From: Deltaproteobacteria bacterium RIFCSPHIGHO2_02_FULL_43_33 | GTDB taxonomy: Bacteria; Desulfobacterota; GWC2-55-46; UBA9637 | Reading direction: 5' to 3' | Assembly (NCBI GenBank): GCA_001798165.1 | Contig: MGRL01000081.1 | Span: 1-38,346 of the forward strand | DNA length: 38,346 nt | Shown here: positions 28,037 through 36,060 of the stretch, piece after piece | Layout: each line of letters opens with the position of its first letter | How positions within the stretch are numbered: the stretch's first letter is position 1 | Notes under the pieces: generated by a model | Told to the model about the DNA's origin: nothing | Seen by the model: only the letters and a program-made list of their open reading frames with translations | Database searches by the model: none | Program-made: the position numbers and the translations under genes

Positions 28037-29677
28037 CTATTTTGTGGTTTTTTGGATATAATACTGCTGAGCTATGGAGAGCACATTATTTATAAGCCAG
28101 TACAGGACAAGGCCTGATGGAAAGTTTAAAAACATAAATGTAAATATTACCGGCATTATAAGCATCATCTTTGCCTGTGCGGGGTCCATCGTAGAAGGCG
28201 TCATCTTCTGTTGGATAAACATTGTTGCGCCCATGAGCAAAGGGAGCGGGCCAAGCGCAGAGCCGCCTACTAAAGGAAGAGCAGCAGGGATTTGGAGCAA
28301 TTTGTCCGGAGCCGATAAATCAGTTACCCATAGCATAAACGGCGCATGGCGCAGCTCTATTGAGGTGCCAAGCACATTATAGAGCGCAATAAAAACCGGC
28401 ACCTGCAAAACCATTGGCAGGCATCCGCCCAGAGGGTTAATCTTATACCTCTTGTAAAGGTCCATAAGCTCGCGGTTCATCTTTTCCTTATCATCTTTAT
28501 ACCGCTCTCTTAAAGCTGCTATCTGAGGCTGAACCTTCTGCATCTCCTTCATAGAATCAAGCCCCTTTTTTGTCAACGGGTGAAAAAGTATCTTGATAAT
28601 GACCGTAATGAGGATTATTACAAGACCGTAGTTGGGAATGTATTCATAAAGAAAATTCATGGATATGAGCATGGGTTTTGCCAGGAAAGTGAACCAGCCA
28701 AGATTTATAGAATCATCCAGATGAACCTTTTGCGATGCCAGTATAGCCATTTCCTTTGGCCCGATGTATGCAGTATAGGCAATACTTGTATGAGAGCTGG
28801 GACTAAGGCTTATTGGCACAGCTAACTGAGTTTTTATCAAATCTTTGGTTGTCGTTGTTGAAAATATGGCATTTTCTGTTTTCTTAGGGATGATGGCAGA
28901 CATGAAATACATTTCCTCTAAGCCAATCCACGATATCTTGCCTTTCAATGCCTCCTCTCCCTCCTTAATATCTTTTCTCAAAATCTTTCCATCCGCATAT
29001 ACAACTGCGCCGTTATGAGAGGAATAACCTGTCTTCTTTTTTAGGGATTGCGTAGGTGATACGAGGGAGGTGCCCAATGTGCCTTCAAATCTGCCTGCAG
29101 AGGTGTTAGAAATGGTTGTTTCTGCCTGGATATTGTAATTGTTTGCTGAGAGAGTATATCTCTTCTCAATCTTGATTCCATCCTTAGATACCCCTATGAA
29201 TGTAATCTCTCCTGTTTGGCCTGTAGTCAAGGATATATTGGCCGAGGATGGTTTAAAGTAAACAGCCTCTGATAGTGCGCCTTTTATGATGTTATCCTGA
29301 AGCGGGTATTCCTCTAATCCGGATGCAATCATATCCACATTGCTGGAAGCCGGCTCCAGTGACTCTCTATAGTTCTTCAGCTGCCAGATCTTTATGCCGC
29401 CTCCTTTGCTGGAAAAGGAGGCCTTATACAATGGGGTCTCAACAGTTACTATTTCTTCAGTATATTTTGAAATAGAGACAGGCTTTTCTTTTTTTACTAA
29501 AGAAGCAGCAACTGTGTTTTCTGTCTTCTCTTTTATCTCGCCAGATTGCGCAGATGTTTGATTCTCTACAGCAGCCTTCTTGACAGGCGGAGGAGCTATC
29601 CACTTTTCAAGAAATGTCTGGTAAAGAAAAAGAACAGCCAACGATAATACAAGCGCTAATATAACTCTTTTTTCCAT
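28037..29677 (-). CDS. yidC: Membrane protein insertase YidC
   Basis: Inserts and folds inner-membrane proteins, alone or with SecYEG. The 546 residues have the Gram-negative architecture: an N-terminal anchor helix (VILALVLSLAVLFLYQTFLEKW), a large periplasmic beta-sandwich domain (about 60-330), then the conserved helical core beginning near PMLISMNFLYEYIPNYGLVIILITVIIKILFHPLTKKG. The core includes YKRYKINPLGGCLPMVLQVPVFIALYNVL and ends with FLNFPSGLVLYWLINNVLSIAQQYYI. It follows yidD by about 20 bases and precedes mnmE. Confidence 0.97.
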   Translation of the reverse strand: MEKRVILALVLSLAVLFLYQTFLEKWIAPPPVKKAAVENQTSAQSGEIKEKTENTVAASLVKKEKPVSISKYTEEIVTVETPLYKASFSSKGGGIKIWQLKNYRESLEPASSNVDMIASGLEEYPLQDNIIKGALSEAVYFKPSSANISLTTGQTGEITFIGVSKDGIKIEKRYTLSANNYNIQAETTISNTSAGRFEGTLGTSLVSPTQSLKKKTGYSSHNGAVVYADGKILRKDIKEGEEALKGKISWIGLEEMYFMSAIIPKKTENAIFSTTTTKDLIKTQLAVPISLSPSSHTSIAYTAYIGPKEMAILASQKVHLDDSINLGWFTFLAKPMLISMNFLYEYIPNYGLVIILITVIIKILFHPLTKKGLDSMKEMQKVQPQIAALRERYKDDKEKMNRELMDLYKRYKINPLGGCLPMVLQVPVFIALYNVLGTSIELRHAPFMLWVTDLSAPDKLLQIPAALPLVGGSALGPLPLLMGATMFIQQKMTPSTMDPAQAKMMLIMPVIFTFMFLNFPSGLVLYWLINNVLSIAQQYYIQKTTK

Positions 29678-29697
29678 ATAAGTTTTCCGTTTAGTTG

Positions 29698-29910
29698 TTA
29701 TGGTACAGGGTCATACCCACCTGGATGGAATGGATGGCATTTAAATATCCGATACACTGCAATGCCAATCCCCTTACCAGGTCCATGTTTCTCTATTGCT
29801 TGATGGGCATAAGAAGAACAGCTTGGATAAAAGCGGCAAGATGGGGCTATCAAGGGAGAGAAGCAATATTTATAAAATCGGATAATGCCTATCAAAAACC
29901 TTTTTATCAT
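29698..29910 (-). CDS. yidD: Membrane protein insertion efficiency factor YidD
   Basis: Small (70-residue) conserved protein thought to assist YidC-dependent membrane insertion. The signature is complete: [33 protein letters not shown], then GYDPVP at the end, with the [11 protein letters not shown] cysteine motif and an amphipathic N terminus. It sits between rnpA and yidC as in most bacteria, but here a 150-bp dispersed element separates it from rnpA. Confidence 0.96.
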   Translation of the reverse strand: MIKRFLIGIIRFYKYCFSPLIAPSCRFYPSCSSYAHQAIEKHGPGKGIGIAVYRIFKCHPFHPGGYDPVP

Positions 29911-29988
29911 AATCTCTTGCTTATTCCTGAGCTGTGTTTAGTATAAAATATAACTTGTTGAATTCAATTTGTGGATTTAGATACTATG

Positions 29989-30138
29989 CAGAGCGTCATA
30001 ACTTCGCATACCTGCGTTGCTCCTCGGCTCGTCGTTGCGGCGTATGCTTAAAATACGTCTCACTCCTCGCTTTCGTCGCGCCTTGGTCTGCTTTGTTCCG
30101 ACGCTCTGTATGCGGCTCTATTTATGTCGCTGTGTATA
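29989..30138. repeat. Dispersed palindromic element, copy 2
   Basis: Perfect 9-bp terminal inverted repeats CAGAGCGTC (29989-29997) and GACGCTCTG (30100-30108), with a conserved tail to GTGTATA at 30138. It is nearly identical to copy 1 outside the centre; the centre here is a short palindrome, CGTAT-gcttaaa-ATACG. It lies between rnpA and yidD. Its tail encodes the last four rnpA residues (YTAT) and the stop codon. Confidence 0.88.
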
Positions 30139-30472
30139 AACCCGAAATTACAGACTTAATTTCTGCCTCAACATCTTTGTAGCCAACAGGATTGAATCCC
30201 TGCTTGACAGATATAAAGATATCCATAGAGGGAGGAAGAGCTTCCTTATTCAGTCTGAAACATTCCCTCAAAAGCCGTTTAATTCTGTTTCGTTTTACAG
30301 CCCCGCCAACCTTTGTGCTGACAGCAAGTCCCAACCTTCTTATACCAAGACTATTTACTTTCAAAAAAGTAACAAAATTTTTACTGGCAACCCTTTTCCC
30401 CTCTTTTCGTATGAGGGCAAAATCTTTGCTTTTGAGAATCCTCTCAGCACGGGTAAAGGAGTACCGACCCAT
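30122..30472 (-). CDS. rnpA: Ribonuclease P protein component
   Basis: Protein cofactor of RNase P, which matures tRNA 5' ends. The 116 residues contain the RNR-type motif KRNRIKRLLRECFRLNKE, the N-terminal FTRAERILKSKDFALIRKEGKR and a C-terminal DIFISVKQGF region. It starts eight bases after the rpmH stop. Its last codons (GLYTAT, stop TAA at 30122-30124) fall in the tail of the dispersed element, so the native C terminus was probably replaced by element sequence. The catalytic core is unaffected. Confidence 0.95.
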   Translation of the reverse strand: MGRYSFTRAERILKSKDFALIRKEGKRVASKNFVTFLKVNSLGIRRLGLAVSTKVGGAVKRNRIKRLLRECFRLNKEALPPSMDIFISVKQGFNPVGYKDVEAEIKSVISGLYTAT

Positions 30473-30480
30473 TCGTTTGG

Positions 30481-30636
30481 CTATTTATTTGTGCTTATTG
30501 TCGGAGATAAATTTTTCCTGCCCTTAGCCCTTCTCCGTTTTATTACACGTCTTCCGCCAGGTGTTGCCATCCTGCCCAGAAATCCGTGGGTTCTTTTCCT
30601 GCTTAGGTTGCTTGGTTGATAAGTTCTCTTTGGCAT
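30481..30636 (-). CDS. rpmH: 50S ribosomal protein L34
   Basis: Not in the ORF track because of its size. The minus-strand ATG at 30636 encodes 51 residues: [19 protein letters not shown], then [21 protein letters not shown] and a short tail ending STNK before TAG. The highly basic sequence and RTHGFLxRMxTxxGRRV signature are diagnostic of L34. AGAGG lies before the ATG. It is the first gene of the rpmH-rnpA-yidD-yidC-mnmE cluster; dnaA, often divergent next to it, is absent here. Confidence 0.97.
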   Translation of the reverse strand: MPKRTYQPSNLSRKRTHGFLGRMATPGGRRVIKRRRAKGRKNLSPTISTNK

Positions 30637-30808
30637 AAATACCTCTTTGCTAAAATTAGCCTATATTTAAACCACATCTTGCCTTGCTTTGTCAAGACTG
30701 AAATTTAATTTAATTTTTGTAAACCTTAACTGTTGTGTCATAGCGATTAAAATTTTAAATTGTTTTTGCAGTTGATTTTTAGAGGGGTTTTGTTACTGTA
30801 TCCACATT

Positions 30809-31591
30809 ATGAAGAACATATTTAAGAAGACAGCAATTACCGCAGCGACAAAAGCAGGCCTGCTTCTGAAGAAAAATTTGGGTAAGGTGCGTTCTATTGA
30901 GTTTAAGGGTGCGATAGATATAGTAACAGAGATGGATAAAAATGCAGAAGTTTTGATAATGCGAACAATAAAAAAGGACTTTCCGGGGCATGGGATTTTG
31001 ACAGAAGAAAGTAAGGAGCAGAAATCCAGTTCAGAATATCGCTGGATTATTGATCCTCTTGATGGCACTACAAATTACTCCCACGGTTATCCTGTTTTCT
31101 GCGTTTCCATTGCATTGGAAAAGGCAGGTGAGATAGTATTGGGTGTTGTCTACGACCCGATGTTAGATGAATTGTTTACAGCAGAAAAGGACAAAGGCTC
31201 ATATGTCAACAAGAAAAGGATAAAGGTGTCTAAAACGAATGAGCTTACCAGAAGCCTGCTTGCAACGGGCTTTCCATACGATGTCAGGACATCATCACAA
31301 AATAATCTTACTCACTTTGCAAATTTTGCTGTAAAGGTCCAGGCCATACGGAGGGCAGGATCGGCTGCGCTGGATATGTGTTATGTTGCCTGCGGAAGGT
31401 TCGACGGTTTTTGGGAATTGAAGCTAAAACCATGGGATACAGCAGCAGCAATGCTTATCATTAAAGAGGCAGGCGGCATGGTAACAGATTTTAAAGGTGG
31501 ACCATTTTCACTCTATTCTAGCGAAACCCTTGCAAACAATGGCTTGATTCATGAAGAGATGGTGAGAGTGTTGCAAGGTATATCAGGTTAA
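30809..31591 (+). CDS. Inositol-1-monophosphatase family protein (SuhB-like)
   Basis: Mg2+-dependent, Li+-sensitive-type phosphatase fold that hydrolyses inositol monophosphate or related sugar phosphates; SuhB proteins also act in rRNA transcription antitermination. The metal-site motifs are complete: LTEES near residue 70, DPLDGTTNY at 82-90 and WDTAAAMLIIKEAGG from 209. Length is 260 residues, normal. Which substrate is used cannot be read from sequence. It is divergent from rpmH. Confidence 0.92.
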   Translation: MKNIFKKTAITAATKAGLLLKKNLGKVRSIEFKGAIDIVTEMDKNAEVLIMRTIKKDFPGHGILTEESKEQKSSSEYRWIIDPLDGTTNYSHGYPVFCVSIALEKAGEIVLGVVYDPMLDELFTAEKDKGSYVNKKRIKVSKTNELTRSLLATGFPYDVRTSSQNNLTHFANFAVKVQAIRRAGSAALDMCYVACGRFDGFWELKLKPWDTAAAMLIIKEAGGMVTDFKGGPFSLYSSETLANNGLIHEEMVRVLQGISG

Positions 31592-31627
31592 GGATTGCAA
31601 ATTACGTAAAAAAACGAGGTGGCGCTG

Positions 31628-31939
31628 TTGGGTGTAGATGTATATTTACAAACAGGGGATGGAATGAAAATAGAATCAATCCCTGACCCTAAAGGAATAG
31701 TTAGCCGTATCATGCCATTAGGGGATACGACATTTCATCTCTTGAGATATGTTGACCCTTCTGGAGATACTATTTTTAATGGTTTGCAAATGGAGCAGAT
31801 TTTTATAGAATTAAAACAGTTGAAGCAAAGATTTGTTCATGGTTCTCAGGAAGAAATAGATTATATTTGTAGAATAGAAAATATGGCCCGCCGCTGCAAG
31901 AGTGCGCCCCACCTCTATCTAAAATTTATTGGTGATTAA
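31628..31939 (+). CDS. Conserved hypothetical protein
   Basis: About 103 residues, no recognised domain. The sequence GVDVYLQTGDGMKIESIPDP is followed by DTTFHLLRYVDPSGDTIFNGLQMEQ and ends RCKSAPHLYLKFIGD. This DPSGDTIFNxLQ pattern feels like a small conserved cytoplasmic family I have seen without a function. No signal peptide or membrane segment. The track uses GTG 31619. I prefer TTG 31628 because GAGGTGG (31616-31622) would then be a Shine-Dalgarno and the protein starts directly at GVDVYL. It follows the phosphatase by 36 bases. Confidence 0.6.
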   Translation: MGVDVYLQTGDGMKIESIPDPKGIVSRIMPLGDTTFHLLRYVDPSGDTIFNGLQMEQIFIELKQLKQRFVHGSQEEIDYICRIENMARRCKSAPHLYLKFIGD

Positions 31940-32069
31940 CATTGGAGCATTCAAACAGAAAGCATTCAAACAGAAAGTTGACTGCCAAAAAAATCTGTGG
32001 TATGCCTTTTTTATAAGTGAATAATAAAGGTATAGATAAGCAAAACGAAATAAACAGCTTGCCAACAAT

Positions 32070-32089
32070 TTATCCACAAACTTTCCACA
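32070..32089 (+). other. Two DnaA-box-like 9-mers
   Basis: TTATCCACA (32070-32078) is a perfect DnaA-box consensus. CTTTCCACA (32081-32089), 11 bases downstream, is a partial match. Only two sites are visible and there is no clear AT-rich unwinding array, so this could be a DnaA regulatory site or chance, not a replication origin. Confidence 0.35.
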
Positions 32090-32102
32090 TCTTAAAATAA
32101 TC

Positions 32103-32130
32103 TTGACAGATTTTTTGATTCTGGTATCAT
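32103..32130 (+). promoter_or_regulatory. Predicted promoter of the MerR-kamA operon
   Basis: TTGACA at 32103-32108, a 16-base spacer and TATCAT at 32125-32130, just downstream of the DnaA-box-like sites. It is the only clear promoter before the MerR-like gene. Confidence 0.5.
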
Positions 32131-32218
32131 CAGCTCAGTTTAAGAATAAATTTAAACTTGATGATGCTTAGAAAACAGCAAGTTATGAATGTTATTAATA
32201 GAGGGGGTATGCAGGGAC

Positions 32219-32518
32219 ATGAGAACCCCGGAATTGCTCAAGAAAATAGATATCCCCCGCCAGAAGCTATATTATCTGGAGCAGAAGGGATATATAAAAC
32301 CGCACAAGATTATAAAAGGGGAAAAGGTTTTTCGCGAGTATAGCGCCGAGGATGTAATAAAGATAGAGTGCATATGGAAGTATCTGAAAAAGGGTTTCAA
32401 ATACAGAGTTGCACATGAAAAGGCTTTAGAAGAATTAGGCAGTCCGCAGCAGAATCTTACAAAAAATATCCCGGCTGCTTCTGATGCACGGGATGAGATA
32501 AAAAAGGAGGAAAGATAA
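32219..32518 (+). CDS. MerR-type HTH regulator, small
   Basis: A winged-helix DNA-binding domain with little else. MRTPELLKKIDIPRQKLYYLEQKGYIKP and VFREYSAEDVIKIECIWKYL match the MerR recognition helix and wing. A short tail of about 30 charged residues follows in place of a ligand-binding domain. The track start (32189) adds ten residues that do not fit the fold; ATG 32219 is chosen, though its Shine-Dalgarno is unclear. The TAA overlaps the kamA ATG (TAATG), so the two are translationally coupled and it probably regulates lysine aminomutase expression. Confidence 0.75.
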   Translation: MRTPELLKKIDIPRQKLYYLEQKGYIKPHKIIKGEKVFREYSAEDVIKIECIWKYLKKGFKYRVAHEKALEELGSPQQNLTKNIPAASDARDEIKKEER

Positions 32519-33678
32519 TGGAGCTCTCTATTAGCTCTGAACCCCCCAGTAGTAATTTAGCAAGGAATTGCGCATTAGAATTTGAAGACAGCAGGTATTT
32601 GCAGGAATGGAAAGACTGGAAGTGGCAGCTTAAAAATAGAATAACCACATTAGAAGAGCTTAAAAAACTTATTTCATTAACACCCTCTGAAGAAGAAGGC
32701 ATTAAGAGATCAAAAGGGCGGTTGGCAATGGCCATTACGCCCTATTTTTTTTCCTTGATAGACAAAGCAAATCCAAACTGTCCAATCCGAAAACAGGCAA
32801 TCCCGAGAATTGAAGAATTCAGCATATCAACCCATGATCTGGTAGACCCCTGCGGTGAAGATAATCATTCACCTGTGCCGGGCCTCGTGCATCGCTACCC
32901 TGACAGGGTATTGCTTTTGGTTACTGATTCCTGCGCAATGTATTGCCGTTACTGCACAAGGAGGCGCATGGTTGGTGAAGAAATGCCTCCAATGTCTATA
33001 GAGCAGTTTGATGCAGCATACAAATATATTAAATCTAAAAGGGCAATCCGCGATGTGCTGATTTCAGGCGGCGATCCATTGATGCTCAAGACAGAGCATC
33101 TTGAATATTATCTTAAGAAACTTCGCTCTATATCTCACCTTGATATTATAAGACTTGGCACACGCGTTCCTGTAACACTGCCAATGCGGATGGATAAAGA
33201 GTTGGTTGATATGCTAAAAAAATATCACCCTGTTTACATGAGCATTCACTTCTCACATCCAAGAGAGATAACGCAGGATGTAAAAGATGCCTGCGCAATG
33301 TCGGCAGATGCAGGCATTCCTCTTGGAAGCCAGACTGTTCTTTTAAAAGGCATTAATGACAAGCCTTCTGTTATGAAAAGACTTATGCAAGAACTTCTGC
33401 GAATCAGGGTCAGACCATATTACATATACCAGTGTGATATGGTTACTGGCACAGGCCATTTCAGGACACCGGTATCTGTCGGCATAAACATCATAGAAAA
33501 ACTCAGAGGCCATACATCAGGCTATGCAGTGCCTACCTTTGTAGTAGATGCGCCGGGCGGCGGCGGCAAGATACCCGTTGGCCCGACCTATCTTATTTCT
33601 CAGGCAAAGGATAGAGTTACCTTAAGGAATTATCAGGGGAATATATTTGAGTATTTTGAGGATTGCGGTGAAAGGTAA
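32518..33678 (+). CDS. kamA: Lysine 2,3-aminomutase, radical SAM
   Basis: PLP- and SAM-dependent enzyme converting L-alpha-lysine to L-beta-lysine. The [4Fe-4S]-binding motif CxxxCxxC is C139-C143-C146 in DSCAMYCRYCTRRR, characteristic of KamA and distinct from the FRRH sequence of EpmB. The PLP lysine is expected at K351 in DAPGGGGKIPVGPTYLIS. Length is 386 residues, slightly shorter than the clostridial enzymes. No kamB-E lysine-fermentation genes or ablB acetyltransferase are visible, so its use (osmolyte synthesis or other) is open. The upstream MerR-like gene is coupled by a one-base overlap. Confidence 0.9.
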   Translation: MELSISSEPPSSNLARNCALEFEDSRYLQEWKDWKWQLKNRITTLEELKKLISLTPSEEEGIKRSKGRLAMAITPYFFSLIDKANPNCPIRKQAIPRIEEFSISTHDLVDPCGEDNHSPVPGLVHRYPDRVLLLVTDSCAMYCRYCTRRRMVGEEMPPMSIEQFDAAYKYIKSKRAIRDVLISGGDPLMLKTEHLEYYLKKLRSISHLDIIRLGTRVPVTLPMRMDKELVDMLKKYHPVYMSIHFSHPREITQDVKDACAMSADAGIPLGSQTVLLKGINDKPSVMKRLMQELLRIRVRPYYIYQCDMVTGTGHFRTPVSVGINIIEKLRGHTSGYAVPTFVVDAPGGGGKIPVGPTYLISQAKDRVTLRNYQGNIFEYFEDCGER

Positions 33679-33825
33679 TAGAGAAAAAATAGAGGAGGTA
33701 TCCATCCTCACAAAAAATGCTGAACAGAATGCTCACCGCAATCCCACACCGAGGAGAATCTTCGCCATTTATGGTCCAGCAAAGATATCCTAAAAACTGT
33801 CTTGAGATATAGAAAGGAGAGGCAA

Positions 33826-34263
33826 ATGAATAAGAAGGTAAATATGTTCGCAATTTTTGTTGTTTTAGCATGTGTAATTTGTTCGCAATCAGGTATTGCA
33901 TATGCAGATATTTCCGGAAAATGGATTTATGTTTCAAACTACACCAATCCGGACGGCAGCACAGGAACCGGAGTTAGTGAAGTAACTGTCTTCCAAAACG
34001 GCACAGAATTTGTTGCCGATAATGTAGCCACAACATGGTATAACAGGCAAGGAAGATTATATGGTAAAATTATTGATACAAATCCCGGAGCTGATACCCT
34101 TGCTCATACAAGAAGACTGATTCAATTCACAAGAGTGGATATAGATGGCGGTAATTATGTAGGGATTAGAATAGGATTTGTATCGGAAAATGACGATAAA
34201 ATTACAGGCTATTTTATTGATGTTAATGGGGTTGAGGGCTCATTTGTTATGACGAAACAGTAA
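33826..34263 (+). CDS. Small secreted protein of unknown function
   Basis: About 145 residues. An N-terminal signal peptide (NKKVNMFAIFVVLACVICSQSGIAYA) is followed by DISGKWIYVSNYTNPDGSTGTG and a beta-rich remainder ending GYFIDVNGVEGSFVMTKQ, suggesting a small lipocalin-like or other beta-barrel. No domain is recognised. ATG 33826 is chosen over the track start because AAAGGAGAGG lies just before it and the signal sequence begins there. It follows kamA by about 150 bases. Confidence 0.7.
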   Translation: MNKKVNMFAIFVVLACVICSQSGIAYADISGKWIYVSNYTNPDGSTGTGVSEVTVFQNGTEFVADNVATTWYNRQGRLYGKIIDTNPGADTLAHTRRLIQFTRVDIDGGNYVGIRIGFVSENDDKITGYFIDVNGVEGSFVMTKQ

Positions 34264-34292
34264 ACCCTGTTTCGTTTAACAAATTTGTTTTT
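34252..34292 (+). terminator. Terminator overlapping the secreted-protein stop codon
   Basis: ACGAAACAG (34252-34260) pairs perfectly with CTGTTTCGT (34267-34275), the loop holding the TAA stop codon, with a T-rich tract just after. It ends the unit facing convergent rarA. Confidence 0.6.
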
Positions 34293-34463
34293 TGCGCCGG
34301 GGAAAAGACTGAAGGTGCTTCGCTTACTTCTGATTTGCAATTACTCCTTTATAAACAATAAACAAGATTCAGTGCGTCGTTTAATCGCAGCAATAATCCT
34401 TATTCTTATCTTCTTTCTTATTCAAAACAACATTCCCAATTTCAATAACTGTTCAACAGCAAT

Positions 34464-35786
34464 CTATTCCTTCTTCCTATCCTTACGAAGCCTCTCCTTT
34501 ATCTCCTTGTCATAGCCTCTGTCAGTTGGATGGTAGTATGTCTTGCCCTTCAAGGTATCAGGCAGATAATCCTGCTCTACCTTTGCGCCTGCATAATTAT
34601 GGGGATATTTATATCCCTTTCCATATCCGAGTTTTTTCATAAGTCCTGTCGGCGCATTTCTTATGTGCAGTGGAACCGGCAATGCGCCTTTTTTCTTTAC
34701 ATCCTCCAGCGCTTCCAAGTAGGCAAGATATGATGCATTACTCTTTGGCGCTGTGGCAAGATATGCAACTCCCTGCGCAAGAGGAATCCATCCTTCCGGC
34801 ATACCTACAAAATCTACTGCATCCTTAACTGCAATGGCAACTCGTAAGGCATTTGGGTCTGCATTGCCAACATCTTCTGAGGCAAATATAACCATCCTTC
34901 TGGCAATAAAAAGCGGGTCTTCTCCTGCCTCAAGCATTCTGGCAAGCCAGTAAATGGCTGCATCAGGGTCGCTTCCTCGCATGGATTTTATAAATGCAGA
35001 GATTACATTGTAATGTTCCTCTCCTCCCTTGTCATATAAAATGGCCATCTTTTGCACAGCTTCCTGCATTGCCTCCAGTGTAATCCTGCGGGCGCCGTCT
35101 TTATCAGGCTGGGGTATAATAACAGATGCCTCTAATCCATTGAGCGCTGTCCTTGCATCGCCTTGAGAATACGAAGCTAAAAAGTCTAAGGCATTTTCCT
35201 CAAACGAGACATTCAGGTTTCCCAAACCCCTTTCCTTATCTTCAATAGCCCGTTTTATTATGGTTTTTAACTCTTCATCCGTGAGCTGTTCAAGAACCAG
35301 AACTTTGCATCTTGAGAGAAGCGGTGCATTGACTTCAAAGGAAGGGTTTTCTGTTGTTGCGCCGATTAAGGTGATTGTGCCGTCTTCCACATAATGGAGA
35401 AATGCATCCTGTTGCGCCTTGTTAAACCTGTGTATCTCATCTACGAAAAGGATTGTCCTGCGATTTCGCAGCCTAAGCTCATCCTGCGCCTCTTTTACCA
35501 CCTCACGAATCTCCTTTACACCGGAAAGAACTGCTGAAAACGACACAAAGTTTACTCCGATTGCGTTAGCAATGATATTAGCCAAGGTTGTCTTGCCTGT
35601 GCCAGGAGGCCCCCAGAGGATTATAGAGATGAGTTCCTTTTTTTCTGTCAGCCTTCTTATAAACCTTCCCGGGCCTAACAGATGTGCTTGGCCAACCGCC
35701 TCTTCTATATTTCTCGGCCTCATCCTGTCTGCTAACGGGCATAATTTGTTAATCTGTGTTTTAATCTTTTTATCAAAAAGCTCCAT
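34464..35786 (-). CDS. rarA: Replication-associated recombination protein RarA (MgsA)
   Basis: AAA+ ATPase related to clamp-loader subunits and eukaryotic WRNIP1, acting at stalled replication forks. The 440 residues have DRMRPRNIEEAVGQAHLLGPG, Walker A GPPGTGKTT (59-67), Walker B ILFVDEIHRFNKAQQDAFL, sensor region TTENPSFEVNAPLLSRC, and the C-terminal oligomerisation domain with MRGSDPDAAIYWLARMLEAGEDP and YKYPHNYAGAKVEQDYLPD. The gene is complete and has no operon partner here. Confidence 0.95.
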   Translation of the reverse strand: MELFDKKIKTQINKLCPLADRMRPRNIEEAVGQAHLLGPGRFIRRLTEKKELISIILWGPPGTGKTTLANIIANAIGVNFVSFSAVLSGVKEIREVVKEAQDELRLRNRRTILFVDEIHRFNKAQQDAFLHYVEDGTITLIGATTENPSFEVNAPLLSRCKVLVLEQLTDEELKTIIKRAIEDKERGLGNLNVSFEENALDFLASYSQGDARTALNGLEASVIIPQPDKDGARRITLEAMQEAVQKMAILYDKGGEEHYNVISAFIKSMRGSDPDAAIYWLARMLEAGEDPLFIARRMVIFASEDVGNADPNALRVAIAVKDAVDFVGMPEGWIPLAQGVAYLATAPKSNASYLAYLEALEDVKKKGALPVPLHIRNAPTGLMKKLGYGKGYKYPHNYAGAKVEQDYLPDTLKGKTYYHPTDRGYDKEIKERLRKDRKKE

Positions 35787-35851
35787 GTCTTAAATATACT
35801 ATAGAATGAGTCAATAGGGCAAATGGCTATTTTAACGGTGAGCAAAAGCAA

Positions 35852-35881
35852 TTGACATTACCATCGCCTTTAGGATATATA
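35852..35881 (+). promoter_or_regulatory. Predicted promoter of the structured leader/ncRNA
   Basis: TTGACA at 35852-35857, an 18-base spacer and TATATA at 35876-35881. A second perfect -10 (TATAAT, 35907-35912) lies 26 bases downstream without a good -35. The start resembles part of the dnaK upstream region (TTGACATTACC, then GCCTTTAG). Confidence 0.5.
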
Positions 35882-35930
35882 AGGAGCGCTTCTTTGATGC
35901 GAGTTGTATAATATGGCACATATCATGCAC

Positions 35931-35962
35931 AACCAACCAACCAACCAACCAACCAACCAACC
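35931..35962. repeat. AACC tetranucleotide microsatellite
   Basis: Eight perfect tandem copies of AACC (32 bases) lie in the leader, 19 bases after a TATAAT box and inside the outermost stem of the predicted RNA. Perfect tetranucleotide tracts like this are prone to slip-strand copy changes. Confidence 0.9.
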
Positions 35963-36060
35963 AGTTTCTACCCTGTAAATACTCGCTTTTTATTAAGAGG
36001 GGAAGGCATCTATGCCTTCCTGATAGCCGCATATTTACCCTGCCTTTTGGCTCGTGCATT

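Noticed and set aside
29934-30182. 82-aa plus-strand ORF between yidD and rnpA
   Set aside because: It is a reading of element copy 2 plus the antisense of rnpA.
30637-32160. Replication origin near rpmH
   Set aside because: dnaA is absent and only two DnaA-box-like sites are visible, too few for an origin call.
32158-32343. 61-aa ORF starting ahead of the MerR-like gene
   Set aside because: It overlaps the MerR reading frame in another frame and has no domain signature.
33679-33825. Possible remnant gene between kamA and the secreted protein
   Set aside because: Short open stretches only, with no recognisable family; a GAGGAGGTATCCATCCTC hairpin is the only structure seen.
35832-36059. 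75-aa minus-strand ORF with a WLVGWLVGWLV stretch
   Set aside because: The repetitive stretch is only the AACC microsatellite read in reverse; no start signal or homology pattern.
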